Below, in pieces: positions 22,545 to 34,496 of a stretch of DNA of 43,029 nucleotides. Both the position numbers and the translations under genes were made by a program. The stretch covers positions 1 to 43,029 of the forward strand of contig RCNN01000491.1 in the NCBI GenBank assembly GCA_003667245.1, read 5' to 3'. The stretch's first letter is position 1. Each line of letters opens with the position of its first letter. A model generated the notes under the pieces. That model had not been told where the DNA came from. It ran no database searches and saw only the letters and a program-made list of their open reading frames with translations. This DNA is from Heterostelium multicystogenum (lineage: Eukaryota > Evosea > Eumycetozoa > Acytosteliales > Acytosteliaceae).

Positions 22545-22924
22545 TCATCGTTTGGTGAATGCTTTAATAACGTATCTAGCAAAGGCAGGGTTCTTTGGTA
22601 GCCATCTATCTGATAGGTAGGAGCATGAGAGAATTACACGTGAGTCTGTATCTTTGATGTAGTTCATTGCTGAGCCTGCCAATATCTCTGCAATACCTTT
22701 GCCACGACCAGAGGTAGGTACAAAAGTATGATAGAAATCATATTCATTATCCTGTCTTTTATAATCTAAATGTGCAACATCTAATAGAGAATTAGCATTG
22801 TATGAGTAAACAGTGTTTGATTAAACAAGTAGCTACTTGTTTAATTAAGTTGATTCATACCTCCACTCTCCAAAGTTAATGAAAAGTTACGATCTTTATT
22901 ATGAACAACCTTATCTGCTGACAT
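22545..22924 (-). CDS. NATD1-like GNAT acetyltransferase, 99 aa
   Basis: Two exons, 22861-22924 and 22545-22780, joined across an 80-nt intron (22781-22860, GTATGA…TTAG), give 300 nt with no slip. The N-terminus is MSADKVVHNKDRNFSLTLES. Exon 2 carries FYHTFVPTSGRGKGIAEIL, in which the V-P-x3-RGKGIA segment is the acetyl-CoA-binding loop typical of the small NATD1/YjdJ-type GNAT family, and then a conserved CSYLSDRWLPKNP block. Length fits the family (about 90-115 aa). Substrate unknown. The gene is convergent with NRDE2 (142 bp between stops). The intron contains a 26-bp perfect palindrome. Confidence 0.85.
22820..22845. repeat. 26-bp perfect palindrome in the NATD1-like intron
   Basis: The half-site ATTAAACAAGTAG is followed immediately by its exact reverse complement, with no spacer. 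It lies wholly inside the 80-nt intron 22781-22860. Confidence 0.9.
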
Positions 22925-23193
22925 TGGTTATGATTAGATTAGTAAATATAATATAATAGATAGAGTAGTAATTGATAGATAGATATAAGAGTAAGTTTAT
23001 TTACAAAATAGAGATGAGTTTATTTAAAAGAAGTATTATTATTTATATTAAGATATTTCTTAATTAAAGAAATGGTGAATTTTGAACAGTTCAAAGGGTT
23101 TGTGGTAAACATTTGTTCAAATAAGATGAGATCGACCTCCAGTAGTGATTGATTAAATTTGTAATCCGTATATCGATGATGTAATGATGATGA

Positions 23194-23518
23194 TTATTCT
23201 TTGTATCCTTGAGTACCAGGTACTGGTTTACTTTCCCAGTTTGATAGATCTACTTTCTTTGTCATTTTCTTTGATGTATTGTCATAAAGTTAGGATTAAT
23301 ATATTATTAAGCGTCATTATTAAGAATCTTGAACATACATCATATTCCTCTTCTAAACTAGTAGTTTTTCTCTTGTTAGGATCACCTAATTGCTTCTGAT
23401 CCCATCGATCATATTTATGTCCCATGAAATGTTGGAGTGCTAAAAACGAAATACCTGTAACACCTAGCATCGGCACAACAGTGTATACCAAAGAGTTCTT
23501 CTTGAATCTGAATCTCAT
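23194..23518 (-). CDS. cox16: Cytochrome c oxidase assembly factor COX16
   Basis: Exons 23339-23518 and 23194-23268 flank a 70-nt intron (GTATGT…AAAG) and encode 84 residues without a slip. There is a short basic N-terminus (MRFRFKKN), one membrane helix (about residues 9-27, VYTVVPMLGVTGISFLAL), then KYDRWDQKQ, and after the junction TSLEEEYDK…NWESKPVPG, the COX16 signature. COX16 is an inner-mitochondrial-membrane protein needed for maturation of the copper site of cytochrome oxidase subunit 2. I chose the ATG at 23518 because it leaves a short basic leader as in the family; upstream codons in frame lack ATG. Confidence 0.88.
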
Positions 23519-23807
23519 TCTATGCCTATATATATAAGTAGGTTCCACAAGAAAGATAGATAGATTGATAGATAGATCTAGGAATAGGGGATTGTTGCAT
23601 TAATGACCACACTCGTCTGTCTGGATGTATGAAAATGCATTCAAACTTTAGAAAAACTAAAAAAAACAAATTAAAGGTCAATCAAAACAAAGATTAGGTG
23701 TAGAAAACAACACTTAATTCAATGAATTATTATAATAAATAAAAGGGGGTTGGTTTGGTTTTATTATTATTGGTGAGCTATTCAAATGAATAGTCGAACA
23801 CAGTAGT

Positions 23808-24191
23808 TTAGTAGACCAAGGCAAACTTGGATTCGGAGCAGACTTGGAGGTCGACACCACAGAGTTGTTCGGTGGTGATTGAGCTGTTCTTGTTCATAAT
23901 CTCGGACATCTTCATGCAGTAGTGGGTGTTGAAAGACTCACATTCGGCGGCCATGGTTGAGTTCCATGGACTGGCCAGAATTCACCAACTTCGCACATAC
24001 CAACCATACCCATACAGACAACTTCGGCTGGGAGTCCCATTTGGACTTCACCGATCATACCTTGGTAGAAGAGAACCGCACATCTCACAGGCGTATGGGC
24101 TGTTGTCATTCATTCTACGGTTCAAGCTCATCGAGGAGATGACAGTGGCAGCAAAAATAATTGCGCAAATAATTGTTATTGATTTATACAT
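23808..24191 (-). CDS. Small secreted cysteine-rich protein, possibly saposin-like
   Basis: The ATG at 24191 starts a signal peptide (MYKSITIICAIIFAATVISS). It is followed by about 100 residues with paired cysteines: CEMC, CMGMVGMC, CESFNTHYC and CGVDLQVC, ending FALVY and TAA at 23808-23810. An extra base near 24085 and a missing base near 23945 cancel, so the total length stays divisible by three (about 127 aa). Spaced cysteine pairs with helix-like segments between them resemble a saposin-B fold, which dictyostelids use in countin-type secreted factors and amoebapore-like proteins, but the spacing is not a clean match. The function is not assigned. Confidence 0.65.
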
Positions 24192-25279
24192 TTCAATAAA
24201 AAATATAATAATAATAGAAATTTATTTGTATCTAAAATTTATATATTTGTTTTTGTTTAATAATAAATTGGTTTGAGGCTTCAAACTGATGATTAAGTAG
24301 TCCTCTCCGATCCGGTGGCATTACGAAATACTGAAAAATTCCCAGCTGATGCAATTTCATTTGATTTTTCACGATTGTAGATATTTATTTCATTTTTTCT
24401 GTGAAGCTAATGGGTGATTTACAGATGGGAATTTCAAAGCCCGATGACTACAAAGTCACATAATACCCCCTAAACTCCGGAGTCATTTTTCATCAAAATA
24501 CCTGAACCCATATTTTGAGTAGTGCCCACAAAAATTTCAAAATAGTATTAATTCAATTTGATAAATACAAAGAAAATGGAGATTCTTTGTAATTGAAAGA
24601 AAACCAACTATGAACTCTGAATTGAAATCTGTTGAACATTTGTTGTTTTTTAGACTTAATTAAAACAGATTCTCTTGGATCAAGGTTCATTACTTTTTTG
24701 TAACTCTCGAAATAGGTCGCAATGGTTTTACTGTCATCCTAATAGCACAATAGAATGATCTATGTTAACATTAATACCACTAGATATCAAATAGAAATTT
24801 GTAGATCAAGTCAATATTCATGATAGTATAATGTAGATATAAAGATCATGTAAATAGAATTCTTTTGTGTATATTGATCATTGTGATTAATAGTTTAAAA
24901 GGAATTATAATGATTGGTTTATGAAAGTCAACTTGAGTTTCTCAATTGTTTCATCATTTTCAAAGCATAAATAATGAATCTCGCGCTTAGGTATCAATAA
25001 TGGAGACTATCTTGTACTGGTATGTATGTATTCAATTTGTATCGATGAATAATAGATTCATTTTGGTGAATTATGAATCCAAAAATGAAATAATGATCAA
25101 CTAGTTTATAGATGTCGATAAGCATGTGATATGCTCTATCTTTACTAAATAAAAAGTAGTTGCTTAAATACATCTGAAATGTCAAACTTTTCACCAAAAT
25201 AAGACAATATCTAGTTTTTCTGAAAATGAATGAATTCATTGTTGTTATGAGGGAACATATTTTTACGATTGTTTTAAAA
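24192..25279. other. 1.1-kb intergenic region with a possible structured RNA
   Basis: Mostly AT-rich with no credible protein frame; a 102-codon non-ATG minus-strand frame at 24994-25302 looks like chance. The section 24271-24500 is less AT-rich and carries small inverted repeats: GTTTGA/TCAAAC 24271-24286 with loop GGCT, TGACT/AGTCA 24445-24458, and ACTCCGGAGT 24474-24483. It has no recognised RNA family. Confidence 0.4.
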
Positions 25280-27132
25280 ATAATAAGTAATAATGAAATC
25301 AATCAAGCAGTAATAAAGAATCTTCAATCAATATATTGTTCAAAAAATAATTTGTAATGTCGAAGTGGAGGATTTGGTTAGTTGCTGTGAAGTATCGAAA
25401 CTTTGGAGAAAAGTATGTTCCAACAATCTGGTTTGGGAGTATATGTTGTTGAAAAAGATTCAACACTGCACTGGCAACAATCAAGCATCGTTGATATCGA
25501 ATCGAAACAATATCAAAGGCCTGTATCAATACTTGTTTCCTTATGAAACATATGCCCTGAAACCTTCTCTCGAAATTATCAAATCATGTATCAGAGATGA
25601 TGGAGTGATTACATTCAAGAACGATAGAGATAGTCATTACTTGTGTGGCATTATCAAAAATGTTGAGTATCTTCAGATATATCTTCAAGAAAAAAACTAC
25701 CCAATCACGACTTGGCTATCGAAGAGCTCATTTCGAAATTAAAGGATTTCTTGCAAGAATGGTGAATTATTATAACTTGTTCTACGATGAGTATTATCAT
25801 ACATACTTTTCCAAAACAATCGTAATATTCATTACCAGATCAACCGAGACTTAAAAATACCGATAAAAGAATTCAATATTCCCGATTGATTGTCATTGAT
25901 TCAATAGTGAAGTGTAGCACCAATACTTATATACACTACGAATCAAAATCAGATGACTATTATTATCTTCAATGCTCTGCAAAGTTATATGATCTTCGAG
26001 GCAATAAACAAGTTCTGATGAAGCGAAAGAGAGAAGATCATCAAGAAAATGAAGAAAATATAGATGACTTAATACAAGATATGAAAACCTATGAGTATCT
26101 TCCAATTACATGTCCAAAAGAACAAGGAATAGAGTTGAAACTAAGTACTCGAATTACAGTAGATGAATCAGCAATCAAAAAGATGGAAGAATTCTCACAT
26201 GGATATCTCACAATAGACTCTCTTCAAAATGTATTGGAAGATTATTTCACTAGACCTACACTGGATTTCCATTATGATTGTTCACACGAATCAATTAGAA
26301 TTTTGAACTTGCCACCACATGAAGACAAATTACTATGATTATCTCAAACAAGTCAAGATTCAAGCAGAAGCACGTTTAAATGTTTGTATCACATCGATTG
26401 ATTTTCATTCCAATCTCAAAGCTTACATTTCATATTTAGATGGACTTAACTATTAAGATAAATTCTAAACTTGGGAATGTCAAAGAATCAGATTTATTGG
26501 ATACTCATCAATTCATTTTAAACAAATCCACCTTTCATTCATTCTCAAGCTACTTCTTTGGACCGTATGAACATTGTTATACACATGGTGTTATTCAATT
26601 TTGTATTTTTATCCCTTTCAAAATTAATATTTCAGATGGTCAAAGCCAACAAAAGTGGATATTATTGGATGTTGGAGCACATATAAGAGTAGAGGTGATC
26701 TTGCTGTTGAAATTCAATACCTATTATCAGACACCAAGCCATCTTCATTAGAAAGCTACAGAAGATTAGAATTACTATTTCGTATGGGAGACGAGGATGA
26801 TGATTTTCCACCCAGAGAAAGTAGTAAATTAACAAAGTCAGCAAATAGCAATGCATTCTATGAAGAAATCGATCGACTCTTTAACCAGCAGACAGGAATA
26901 GACTGGAGTATTAATCAAGATGTTCCAGCTTGCTCTCGAATTATGGAACTAATTACTTCACTTCATTTCTCACAACACCCAAATTATAAAGAAACTTGTC
27001 TTGTCTTGAGAAGGGATAAAATTTCAACCTTTACACCATATTATTCGAATGGATGTCGGATATATGGAAGATTTCAGAGATTCTTTCGAAGCATATATCG
27101 ATGTTACAAAAAAATTACCTGCTAGAAGATGA
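25280..27132 (+). CDS. F-box-like protein, frame-disrupted
   Basis: Near the N-terminus, VEDLVSCCEVSKLWRKVCSN followed by NLVWEYMLLKK (about 25360-25455) has the F-box pattern of a hydrophobic helix, VSK.W and LW. About 570 further residues follow with at least six slips. A Lys/Arg-rich KRKREDHQENEEN segment lies near 26020 and a WSTYKSRGDLAVEI block near 26672. The end is at TGA 27130-27132, where the frame reading FRDSFEAYIDVTKKLPAR closes. The start codon is unresolved; the first coding triplets visible in frame are near 25311. F-box proteins recruit substrates to SCF ubiquitin ligases. The C-terminal part resembles nothing I can name. Confidence 0.5.
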
Positions 27133-27958
27133 TAGTGACTATACTTAAACAACCCTTTGTTTCTAATAAAGTTTCTTGAACACCATATTCTGTAATATAA
27201 TTGTTATTATCTCTATTCAATAATATTAGTATTAAATGTATAAATGTGAGGTCTATTTTAAGAGAATATAATTCTAACTTAGGAAAATATTTTAATCAAT
27301 AAGGAATACTTGACTTTCGTTTGATTGAAATTAATTTGAAAAATCATTCTTCAATTTATTAGAATGTAGTTAATGTAGAGATAGAGGACATTCTATACCA
27401 AGGGATGGCTTTATCTTTTATTTCAAGATGAATTTGGTGATTCTTTGAATAACCATGGGACAAAACCAACTCATTGATTCAAACATTTATTTTGATTGGA
27501 CCTGAAACATGGCCATTCATCGATTCATATATTATTGTTGTTTCAATTATATTAAATTTAGGTATCTCATCATATTAATAAGAACCAAATTACATTGAAT
27601 TATTTGAATTAGTTTAAAATCATGTTGAGAATCAACCTGACTTGCCCAAAACATGGATTTTTTTAGTTTTTTGTTTTTGGAAAACATACCAAACCAATGG
27701 GATACTATACAGGATTTGATCAGTGTTTTTGTGAAGATCATTAAAAAGGTGGAAGATGTACTGAAAATGTATTTGCCTTAGATGATGATTTTTGATTGGA
27801 TTTGATTGATTGGTTGGTATGATTTACTACAAATGAAATGACGTTAAATTGGATAATCGGATGGAATTAAACAAGTAGTAGGAGGAAAAAGCTGATTATA
27901 AATAATCAAGGATCAGGGACCAAATACATTCAACGTTTATTGTAATTGTAAAATAAGA
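27133..27958. other. Intergenic, promoter side of the dehydrogenase gene
   Basis: AT-rich, no gene seen. A TATAAATA element at 27897-27904 sits about 55 bp before the ATG at 27959 and is a plausible TATA box for that gene. Confidence 0.45.
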
Positions 27959-29434
27959 ATGATAAAGTTATTTGTTGTATTACTATGTATGTTTTCTTTT
28001 ACTTATTATTGATAATCTTCAATTTACTAATCAAAACAAATACCATAGTTGCTATTTTCTTGGGATTGTGTAAATCACAAACACCACCACCTTGTGCTAC
28101 TACTATTTCCGGAGCAAGCTATGTTCTTCCTACTGGTTATTGTGCTTGGCCATACGTTACAGGACTAAGTAAACCAAGACAACTTTACGTTGCTAGTAAT
28201 GGTGATGTTTTGATTTCTGATAATGGAAAGATCACTATTTTATATGATACCAACAATAATGGTGTGATCAACACCGGGGAGAAGGCAACTTTAGGTAATT
28301 TCTATTCATTATCATTAAATCCTCTATTTAATACTTACTTTAGTTGTATATTCTAGCAACTGCTACTGGATTAAACCATGGCGTAACTGTTTTTGGAGGC
28401 TATCTCTATGCCACTAGTGCATCAACAGTATATCGTTGGAAATATACTCCAGGAAATAGAACAAGTCTCGGTACTCCTCAAATTGTCCTAAATGGAATGC
28501 CAACTTCAGGACACTCCACCAGAACCGTAGCAATGGTTGATAATCTTAAATTCTATCTCAGTATTGGAAGCAATGCTAATGTAGATCCAGACTCGTCAAG
28601 AGCTAGAGTTTACTATTGTGACGCAAGTACAGCCACTCTGCCAATAACTCTTTCCAACTGTGTCATCCACGCCGATGGTACTAGAAATGAAGTTGGATTA
28701 AGATTTGACCCATCTGGAAGATTGTGGGGAGTTGAAAACGGAATGGATAACCTCCAGAGAACCGACCTAATGGTAGATGCTTACATCAACAATCCATGTG
28801 AAGAAGTCAATCTTTTTGACAACAGAGGAGCTGTATGTAATTCGAACAAACATATAGACTGAACTTCCCCAACTAACATATGTTACCTTCAATTAGTTCT
28901 ATGGTTATCCAAGATGTTGGAGCGAAGGATATCTCCCTCCAACCAAAACCAAAGGTGCTGGTGCAAACTTTGGATTGGTTGCAGCTGAGTAAGTTTAGAT
29001 GTTAACACCCTATTAAGACAAGATACTAATCAATTGATTAAAGTGATGCATGGTGTTTCAACCAAAGCAATGTTGTCCGTCCAAAGTTCTGTATGCCAGC
29101 TCATACTGCACCATTGGACCTCTATTTCTGGTCTTCAACCACATTCCAACCACCCTATGACAAAGGATTGTTTGTAGCAATGCATGGTTCATGGAACCGT
29201 CAACCATCTACCGGATACCAAGTTGCCCACATTGTGACTGATGTCAACTATAACCCAGTCAATGGTTCCCTAACCAAATTCTTTGGAGGTGTTCCAACAG
29301 CGACTGGAGATCAATGGGCTTTCCGTCCAGTTTCACTCGGTCGTCTTGCACCATGTGGTGCAGGTGTCCCAGAGTGTCTATTGGTTTCCAATGACGGTGA
29401 TGATACAGTAGTAGCCATTCGTTACAACCCATAA
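27959..29434 (+). CDS. Secreted PQQ-type sugar (sorbosone/glucose) dehydrogenase-like protein, 410 aa
   Basis: Five exons (27959-27986, 28049-28294, 28357-28832, 28897-28988, 29044-29434) with introns of 55-64 nt, all GT-AG, splice into 1233 nt with no slip. Exon 1 plus the start of exon 2 encode a signal peptide (MIKLFVVLLFAIFLG). The mature part is a beta-propeller: GLSKPRQLYVASNGDVLISD, GLNHGVTVFGGYLY, RFDPSGRLWGVENG, FVAMHGSWNRQPSTGYQV and FRPVSLGRL are signatures of the glucose/sorbosone dehydrogenase family, whose bacterial members oxidise sugars with PQQ. Whether this eukaryotic protein uses PQQ or is catalytic is not shown. The gene is convergent with the Mpv17 gene, with only 71 bp between stops. 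Confidence 0.85.
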
Positions 29435-29505
29435 CTCTATTTATTTATAATCATTTATACATTAACCTCTTTAATAAAGATTTAGTTTGATTCATAATGT
29501 GTAGT

Positions 29506-30186
29506 TTATTGACCAACCGGTTTAACATCGATGAACTCGGTTGATGTCTTTGTTGTTCTTGTGGCTGCAGTTGTTGAATCTTTAGATTTATTAAGAATCA
29601 CAGATAGATAACGATTCCAATAAACACTAACTAAGTTCTGTATTAAAAGTCTATAGTCGATTGGTATGAAATTCAAAACTACAAAGTTTACAAATGGCCA
29701 TATAGTCCATCCTATCTTTAGTGTTATGAGCAGATCGTTGCGTAGCTTTGCTTTGTATGTCTCAACATCGAATTTAGCTCGATTTTTAAAGAGATGCACC
29801 GCTGCAAAGTGACTACTGACCACATAAGGAAAGAATACAACCTGATCTACTGCCAACCTGACCATGTTTCTCGATATACTGCCATTGCTAGCTATCATCC
29901 AATCAAGTAGGCGATGCCAATAATGAAATTGAGGTGCGATCACAAGCATTCCCAATGTAGACATCATGACGGTTCGCTCGTAATCATATGATTTACTACT
30001 ACTCTCTGACAAGCGATCATCAGCCGAGGAAGTAGAAAGATTCTGAGCAATGCTGTCTCCTATACCAGAGATACATCCACTGGTAATGCATTTAGTCTTT
30101 AGTGGTGAGGTTTGTAAACATTTTTTATACCATTCCCAGCCAGTTCTAATGAATGTTGTATATGCTTTGTAGCCTGCTGTTGTCAT
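29506..30186 (-). CDS. Mpv17/PMP22-family membrane protein, 226 aa
   Basis: Intronless and intact. It begins MTTAGYKAYTTFIRTGWEWY and LQTSPLKTKCITSGCISGIG, the Mpv17-type first segment with GDSIAQ following. The middle has FHYWHRLLDW and a Q-V-hydrophobic stretch (VDQVVFFPYV). The C-terminal signature IGWTIWPFVNFVVLNFIP is diagnostic for the family. Four membrane helices are expected. Mpv17, PXMP2 and Sym1 relatives form channels in inner mitochondrial or peroxisomal membranes; which organelle applies here cannot be read from the sequence. A Ser-rich insert near residues 52-66 and a Thr-rich tail are specific to this protein. Confidence 0.9.
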   Translation of the reverse strand: MTTAGYKAYTTFIRTGWEWYKKCLQTSPLKTKCITSGCISGIGDSIAQNLSTSSADDRLSESSSKSYDYERTVMMSTLGMLVIAPQFHYWHRLLDWMIASNGSISRNMVRLAVDQVVFFPYVVSSHFAAVHLFKNRAKFDVETYKAKLRNDLLITLKIGWTIWPFVNFVVLNFIPIDYRLLIQNLVSVYWNRYLSVILNKSKDSTTAATRTTKTSTEFIDVKPVGQ

Positions 30187-30459
30187 ATAAAATACACACC
30201 AGTGTTATGTTACTTTACAACCCAAAGTAAGAATGAAGATCCAAGCTTTGGTTAGTGCCCAAAACAAAAGTAGAATCCTTTTTGATGACATAATCGTTGT
30301 ATACACCGATTGTCATGCCAAAAATATCTTGGTTAGATCAAATTGAATAAAAATCAAATCTTTTGGATATTTGTTCCAATAACCTTTGGGATCGATTGGA
30401 AAGCCTCAATAGTACTATTATTATTGTAATATCTATCTCATTCATTTATTTATTTTTGG

Positions 30460-31070
30460 TTATCATTTGATGCTTTGCTATTACTTATCAAATCTTTAAG
30501 TTGAATATATAGTTTCTCTCTTTCAAGGTTCCACTCTTTTCTTTCATGGTTGATAGTTTCAACCAATCGGTCCCTTTCTTTATTTCTTATTAGACAATTG
30601 AATTTATCATTGGTGCACCACCAAATGATAGATTATACTTGTAAACCTACCTTTTGAAATGTTGGCTATATTAAGAGTGAGAGATAATATTATTTCATCT
30701 CTATATGACTTCTCTTGCTCTTTCAAACGGTAGTCCATAATAGAGTTTTCATAGTCTACTCGTTTCTTTGTCTCTGCTCAATGTACAATGTAATTAATAT
30801 GATTTTGAAATATAACCAAGTGGACATACCGATAAATATAAATATATATTTATACCTTCATTAAGTCTGTTTTTAAGCAATTCAATTTGGGTTTCATAAT
30901 ACTTTTGATGGTTCTTAACTATTAGTAAATGATTAAATCTTATTATAAGAACAATAATCAACTCCATATAGAATATAAAAGTATTAACTTAATCTATTAT
31001 TATCATAAACAAGAGCTTGACATTGACTCAAATATTTTCTAATATCTTTCAAAGTGTGATGTTCATTCAT
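30460..31070 (-). CDS. Small coiled-coil protein, unknown function
   Basis: The ATG at 31070 (MNEHHTLKDIRKYLSQC) starts a five-part minus-strand reading split by AT-rich introns with GT-AG ends. The joins are …NNRL to IKNHQKYYETQIELLKNRL, …NEAETKKRVDYE to IMDYRLKEQEKSYRDEI, and …NISK to ERDRLVETINHERKEWNLE, ending SNSKASNDNQK and TAA at 30460-30462. No slip is needed. About 140 residues, nearly all charged helix. No family recognised; the pattern suits a structural or adaptor subunit. The last junction has an alternative splice pair seven codons apart. Confidence 0.6.
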
Positions 31071-31839
31071 TTTCTAAAGATATATAACTAGATATATATA
31101 CTAAAATATTTAAATACAACAAAAGGAATTGTGTAATAAAATGATTCGATTAATTCATATATTCATTCAAAGTGTAATCTACCAATTTCTTTTGAAAAAC
31201 TTATAAGGAATAAAAAGTAGAGACACTCACTGTTACCTAAATTTAGTTTAATTTAAATTACCAGATCTCATTTATAAAAAAAAAACACTTACAAAATATA
31301 TTATTATTTTTTTATAGTATACATCTTGGTTTATATTCCAGTCATTTAATATATATTTTGTAGAACATATAAGTGACTAATCTGAGATGTCTGGGTATTT
31401 GTATTAGGTATTGAATTCTAACAACAAACAGATTCTCTTATTATTAGAATCAATCATGAGTTCAAAGCATTCTGTCTTGTCGGTCCAAACGATAAACCAA
31501 AATCTTTGGATGAGTGGTTCCCCTGATTGATATTTTTTGTGTTAAATTTTGTTTTTTAGTGTTTTTTATTTTTGACTCATTTGATGTACTGGATGCAATG
31601 AAAAAACAACTAAAAAATCAAACTGATTTTTTTATTTTTTTTTTGTTTTTTATAAATCTCATCAAAAAAAGACCACAAAGAGCCAACCACCATCTTTAAA
31701 AAAAACAACCTAAAACACAAAGCAAATCAATTATTTTTTTTGATAAATAGTTATTTATTCATACATATAATTATTTCTTCTTTTGTTAATTTTGTTATAC
31801 TATTATTATTATTACTATACTTCTTTAAGATTTAAGAAA
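31071..31839. other. Intergenic between the divergent coiled-coil and Ras genes
   Basis: AT-rich, with A- and T-runs near 31280, 31620 and 31735. It should hold both promoters. A 61-codon frame at 31514-31699 is T-rich chance sequence. Confidence 0.45.
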
Positions 31840-32414
<575 letters not shown>

Positions 32415-33167
32415 ATTAATAGTCAAAACAAATCAACAACCAACTAAACCAATTGTAATTTAATATTTAAACAACTTTTAATACAACTAAACAACCAGCC
32501 AACCAGCCGTCAACTAACAAATAGATAGATCGTTCTTAGTCAGATATAATCTACAACCGTCTAACTGAACATTCCCCTCCTTTCATCTCACCATCATCAT
32601 CATCATTTAATCAAACAATCAATCAAAACAAACAACCAAGCGAATAATACATTGTCATATAGCGTACAATGCAATGGTAATCTCCCTACAATCACTCCTA
32701 TATTGATTGTACAATCATCTATGTACAAATTAATAATAAACAATAAAATAAAATCACGATTAACAAAAATACAAACAAGCCTATCCTATACTTTGTTATT
32801 ATCTTTCTTTTATATATTCTAACTCTAGGTTATCATCAAGTAGATTAGATTATATTAGATTAAATCGAATCTATTCTTTCATTCTCATTGTTTGTTTCCC
32901 TCCAAAAAATTTATATATATTAATAAATAAATCTCAACTTAACAGATCTAGACTAGATTAGATTACTAATTCCTTGGACCTATAGAGACAGATTTAAGAA
33001 GTTTATTTAAGCAACAAAGTCCCATTTCTGTTCACCTAATAAAATTGGTTAAACAAGACAAATTGGGTGTATAAGTTGTATTTATTTGTAATTATTATTT
33101 TAGTTTTCATTGCACCCCAACCCTCAACAATTACTATTTGTACATAGTTCACTTATTCACCTCAACA
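32415..33167. other. Ras 3' region and intergenic DNA
   Basis: Starts with an A/C-rich 3' UTR (CAACCAACTAAACC-type sequence), followed by AATAAA-type signals near 32735. No further gene or RNA recognised. Confidence 0.45.
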
Positions 33168-34496
33168 TGGCTGATAAACAAGAACAGCAACCACACCAAC
33201 AACAACCAAAGCAATCTCTTGCTCAGATTCTCAGCAAATCTGATTGCACATCCTTCCCAGCAGTTTTCTTTGTTAAAATTCGGATTTAATACACTTGACT
33301 CTATCATCGTGAAGTTCAGAAAAATATCTCAAATCCCAAGAACAATCAAATGTGAGTAAGTTTAAAAACCAACATCCAAGAAATGGGCATTCTTCAATAC
33401 TAATTTGTATCCACTTTGCTAATACGAGGACTTAATCAGATGTTAACTTCGTTTTGGGAAAAAATAGACTGTCCTATTATTAATAGCAAGCTCGTGGTAG
33501 ATCCCAATCCATATGTGAAACATGATGTGGTATATTAGACAATGTTACATTGAAACTGCTTACTTTGATAACAAAACAATTAGATGAGAAAAAAAAATCC
33601 CCATATATTCATCGATGGTACACCAGGGATTGGAAAATCAATTTTTGCGTTCTGTCTCATCCAACATGTGCCAGAAAAACAAACAGTCTGTTTTCTATCA
33701 TTCACGAATCAACTCTAGATCATTTGATTACTTTACATTGATCTGGTAAAAGCTGTTAAACTTACTAGCTTAGATGATTGTTGGAAGGCAATAGGTTCCG
33801 AGGGAAATGACAAAAATTCTGGCATGGTAATACATAATGATGTTGACAGTAGTTATAAAGATTTTACATCCATTTTTGCATCTCTCTGGGTCTCACATCA
33901 GGTACTCGTTTACAAAACTTCTCGAAACAGCTCTTCCATTGGCCAACTATTTCAACTCATCATCTGAAATTCTAAAAACAATGGTGGGACAACTCTATGA
34001 ATCATATGCTATCAAAACATTGTTTTGAAAAAGAGAATTCGAGATTAGATCTAAAGATAACCAAAGTTCAATTAAAATCGCATCACCTGGTGGATCCATA
34101 TCTTTTTCTTCGATCAATGAATGGAATTCTTCCGATACTCTATATATTCCAAAGGATCATAGTTTTCCTGCAATTGATCTTTTGCTCACACCTGGATGTC
34201 TCTTTCAAGTTACAAAAGCCAAAGATCACAAGACCCTCCCAAGATTATCAATAGAGCGTTATGTACAAAAGCTTAAAAAACCTTCATGCAAACAAAGGAA
34301 ATATCCCAACCACTCAAAATATATCTCATTGCTGTTTTTCCAGAGGACATATTAGAACATAACCAACATCTCAAGTATAAAAACTTGACCTGTTCACCTC
34401 AAGATTTTGAAAAAAAACAATGGAATATCTCAATGGATATATGTTTTACCTTACCCAACAATTGAAGATTTAAAATCTCTCCCTCCACTTCCATAA
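33168..34496 (+). pseudogene. Crinkler/RHS-type P-loop NTPase, broken
   Basis: The ATG at 33168 gives a Gln-rich start (MADKQEQQPHQQQPKQSLAQ), then frame changes about every 100 bp. A clear Walker A motif, FIDGTPGIGKS, lies at about 33610-33640, with a hydrophobic helix behind it. Before it, a W-x-K-x2-CPI segment and a PNPYVK stretch match the usual lead-in of eukaryotic Crinkler (CRN) and kinetoplastid RHS NTPases. The last frame ends PTIEDLKSLPPLP with TAA at 34494-34496. At least ten interruptions are needed over 1.3 kb, more than in most neighbours, so real decay is possible here, but sequencing slips cannot be excluded. In other eukaryotes these proteins combine an NTPase with a nuclease or kinase domain; no such domain is visible. 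Confidence 0.55.

Noticed and set aside
24994..25302. 102-codon minus-strand frame upstream of the F-box gene
   Set aside because: It starts at a non-ATG codon, is dominated by Ile/Leu/Phe from AT-rich DNA, and has no domain features.
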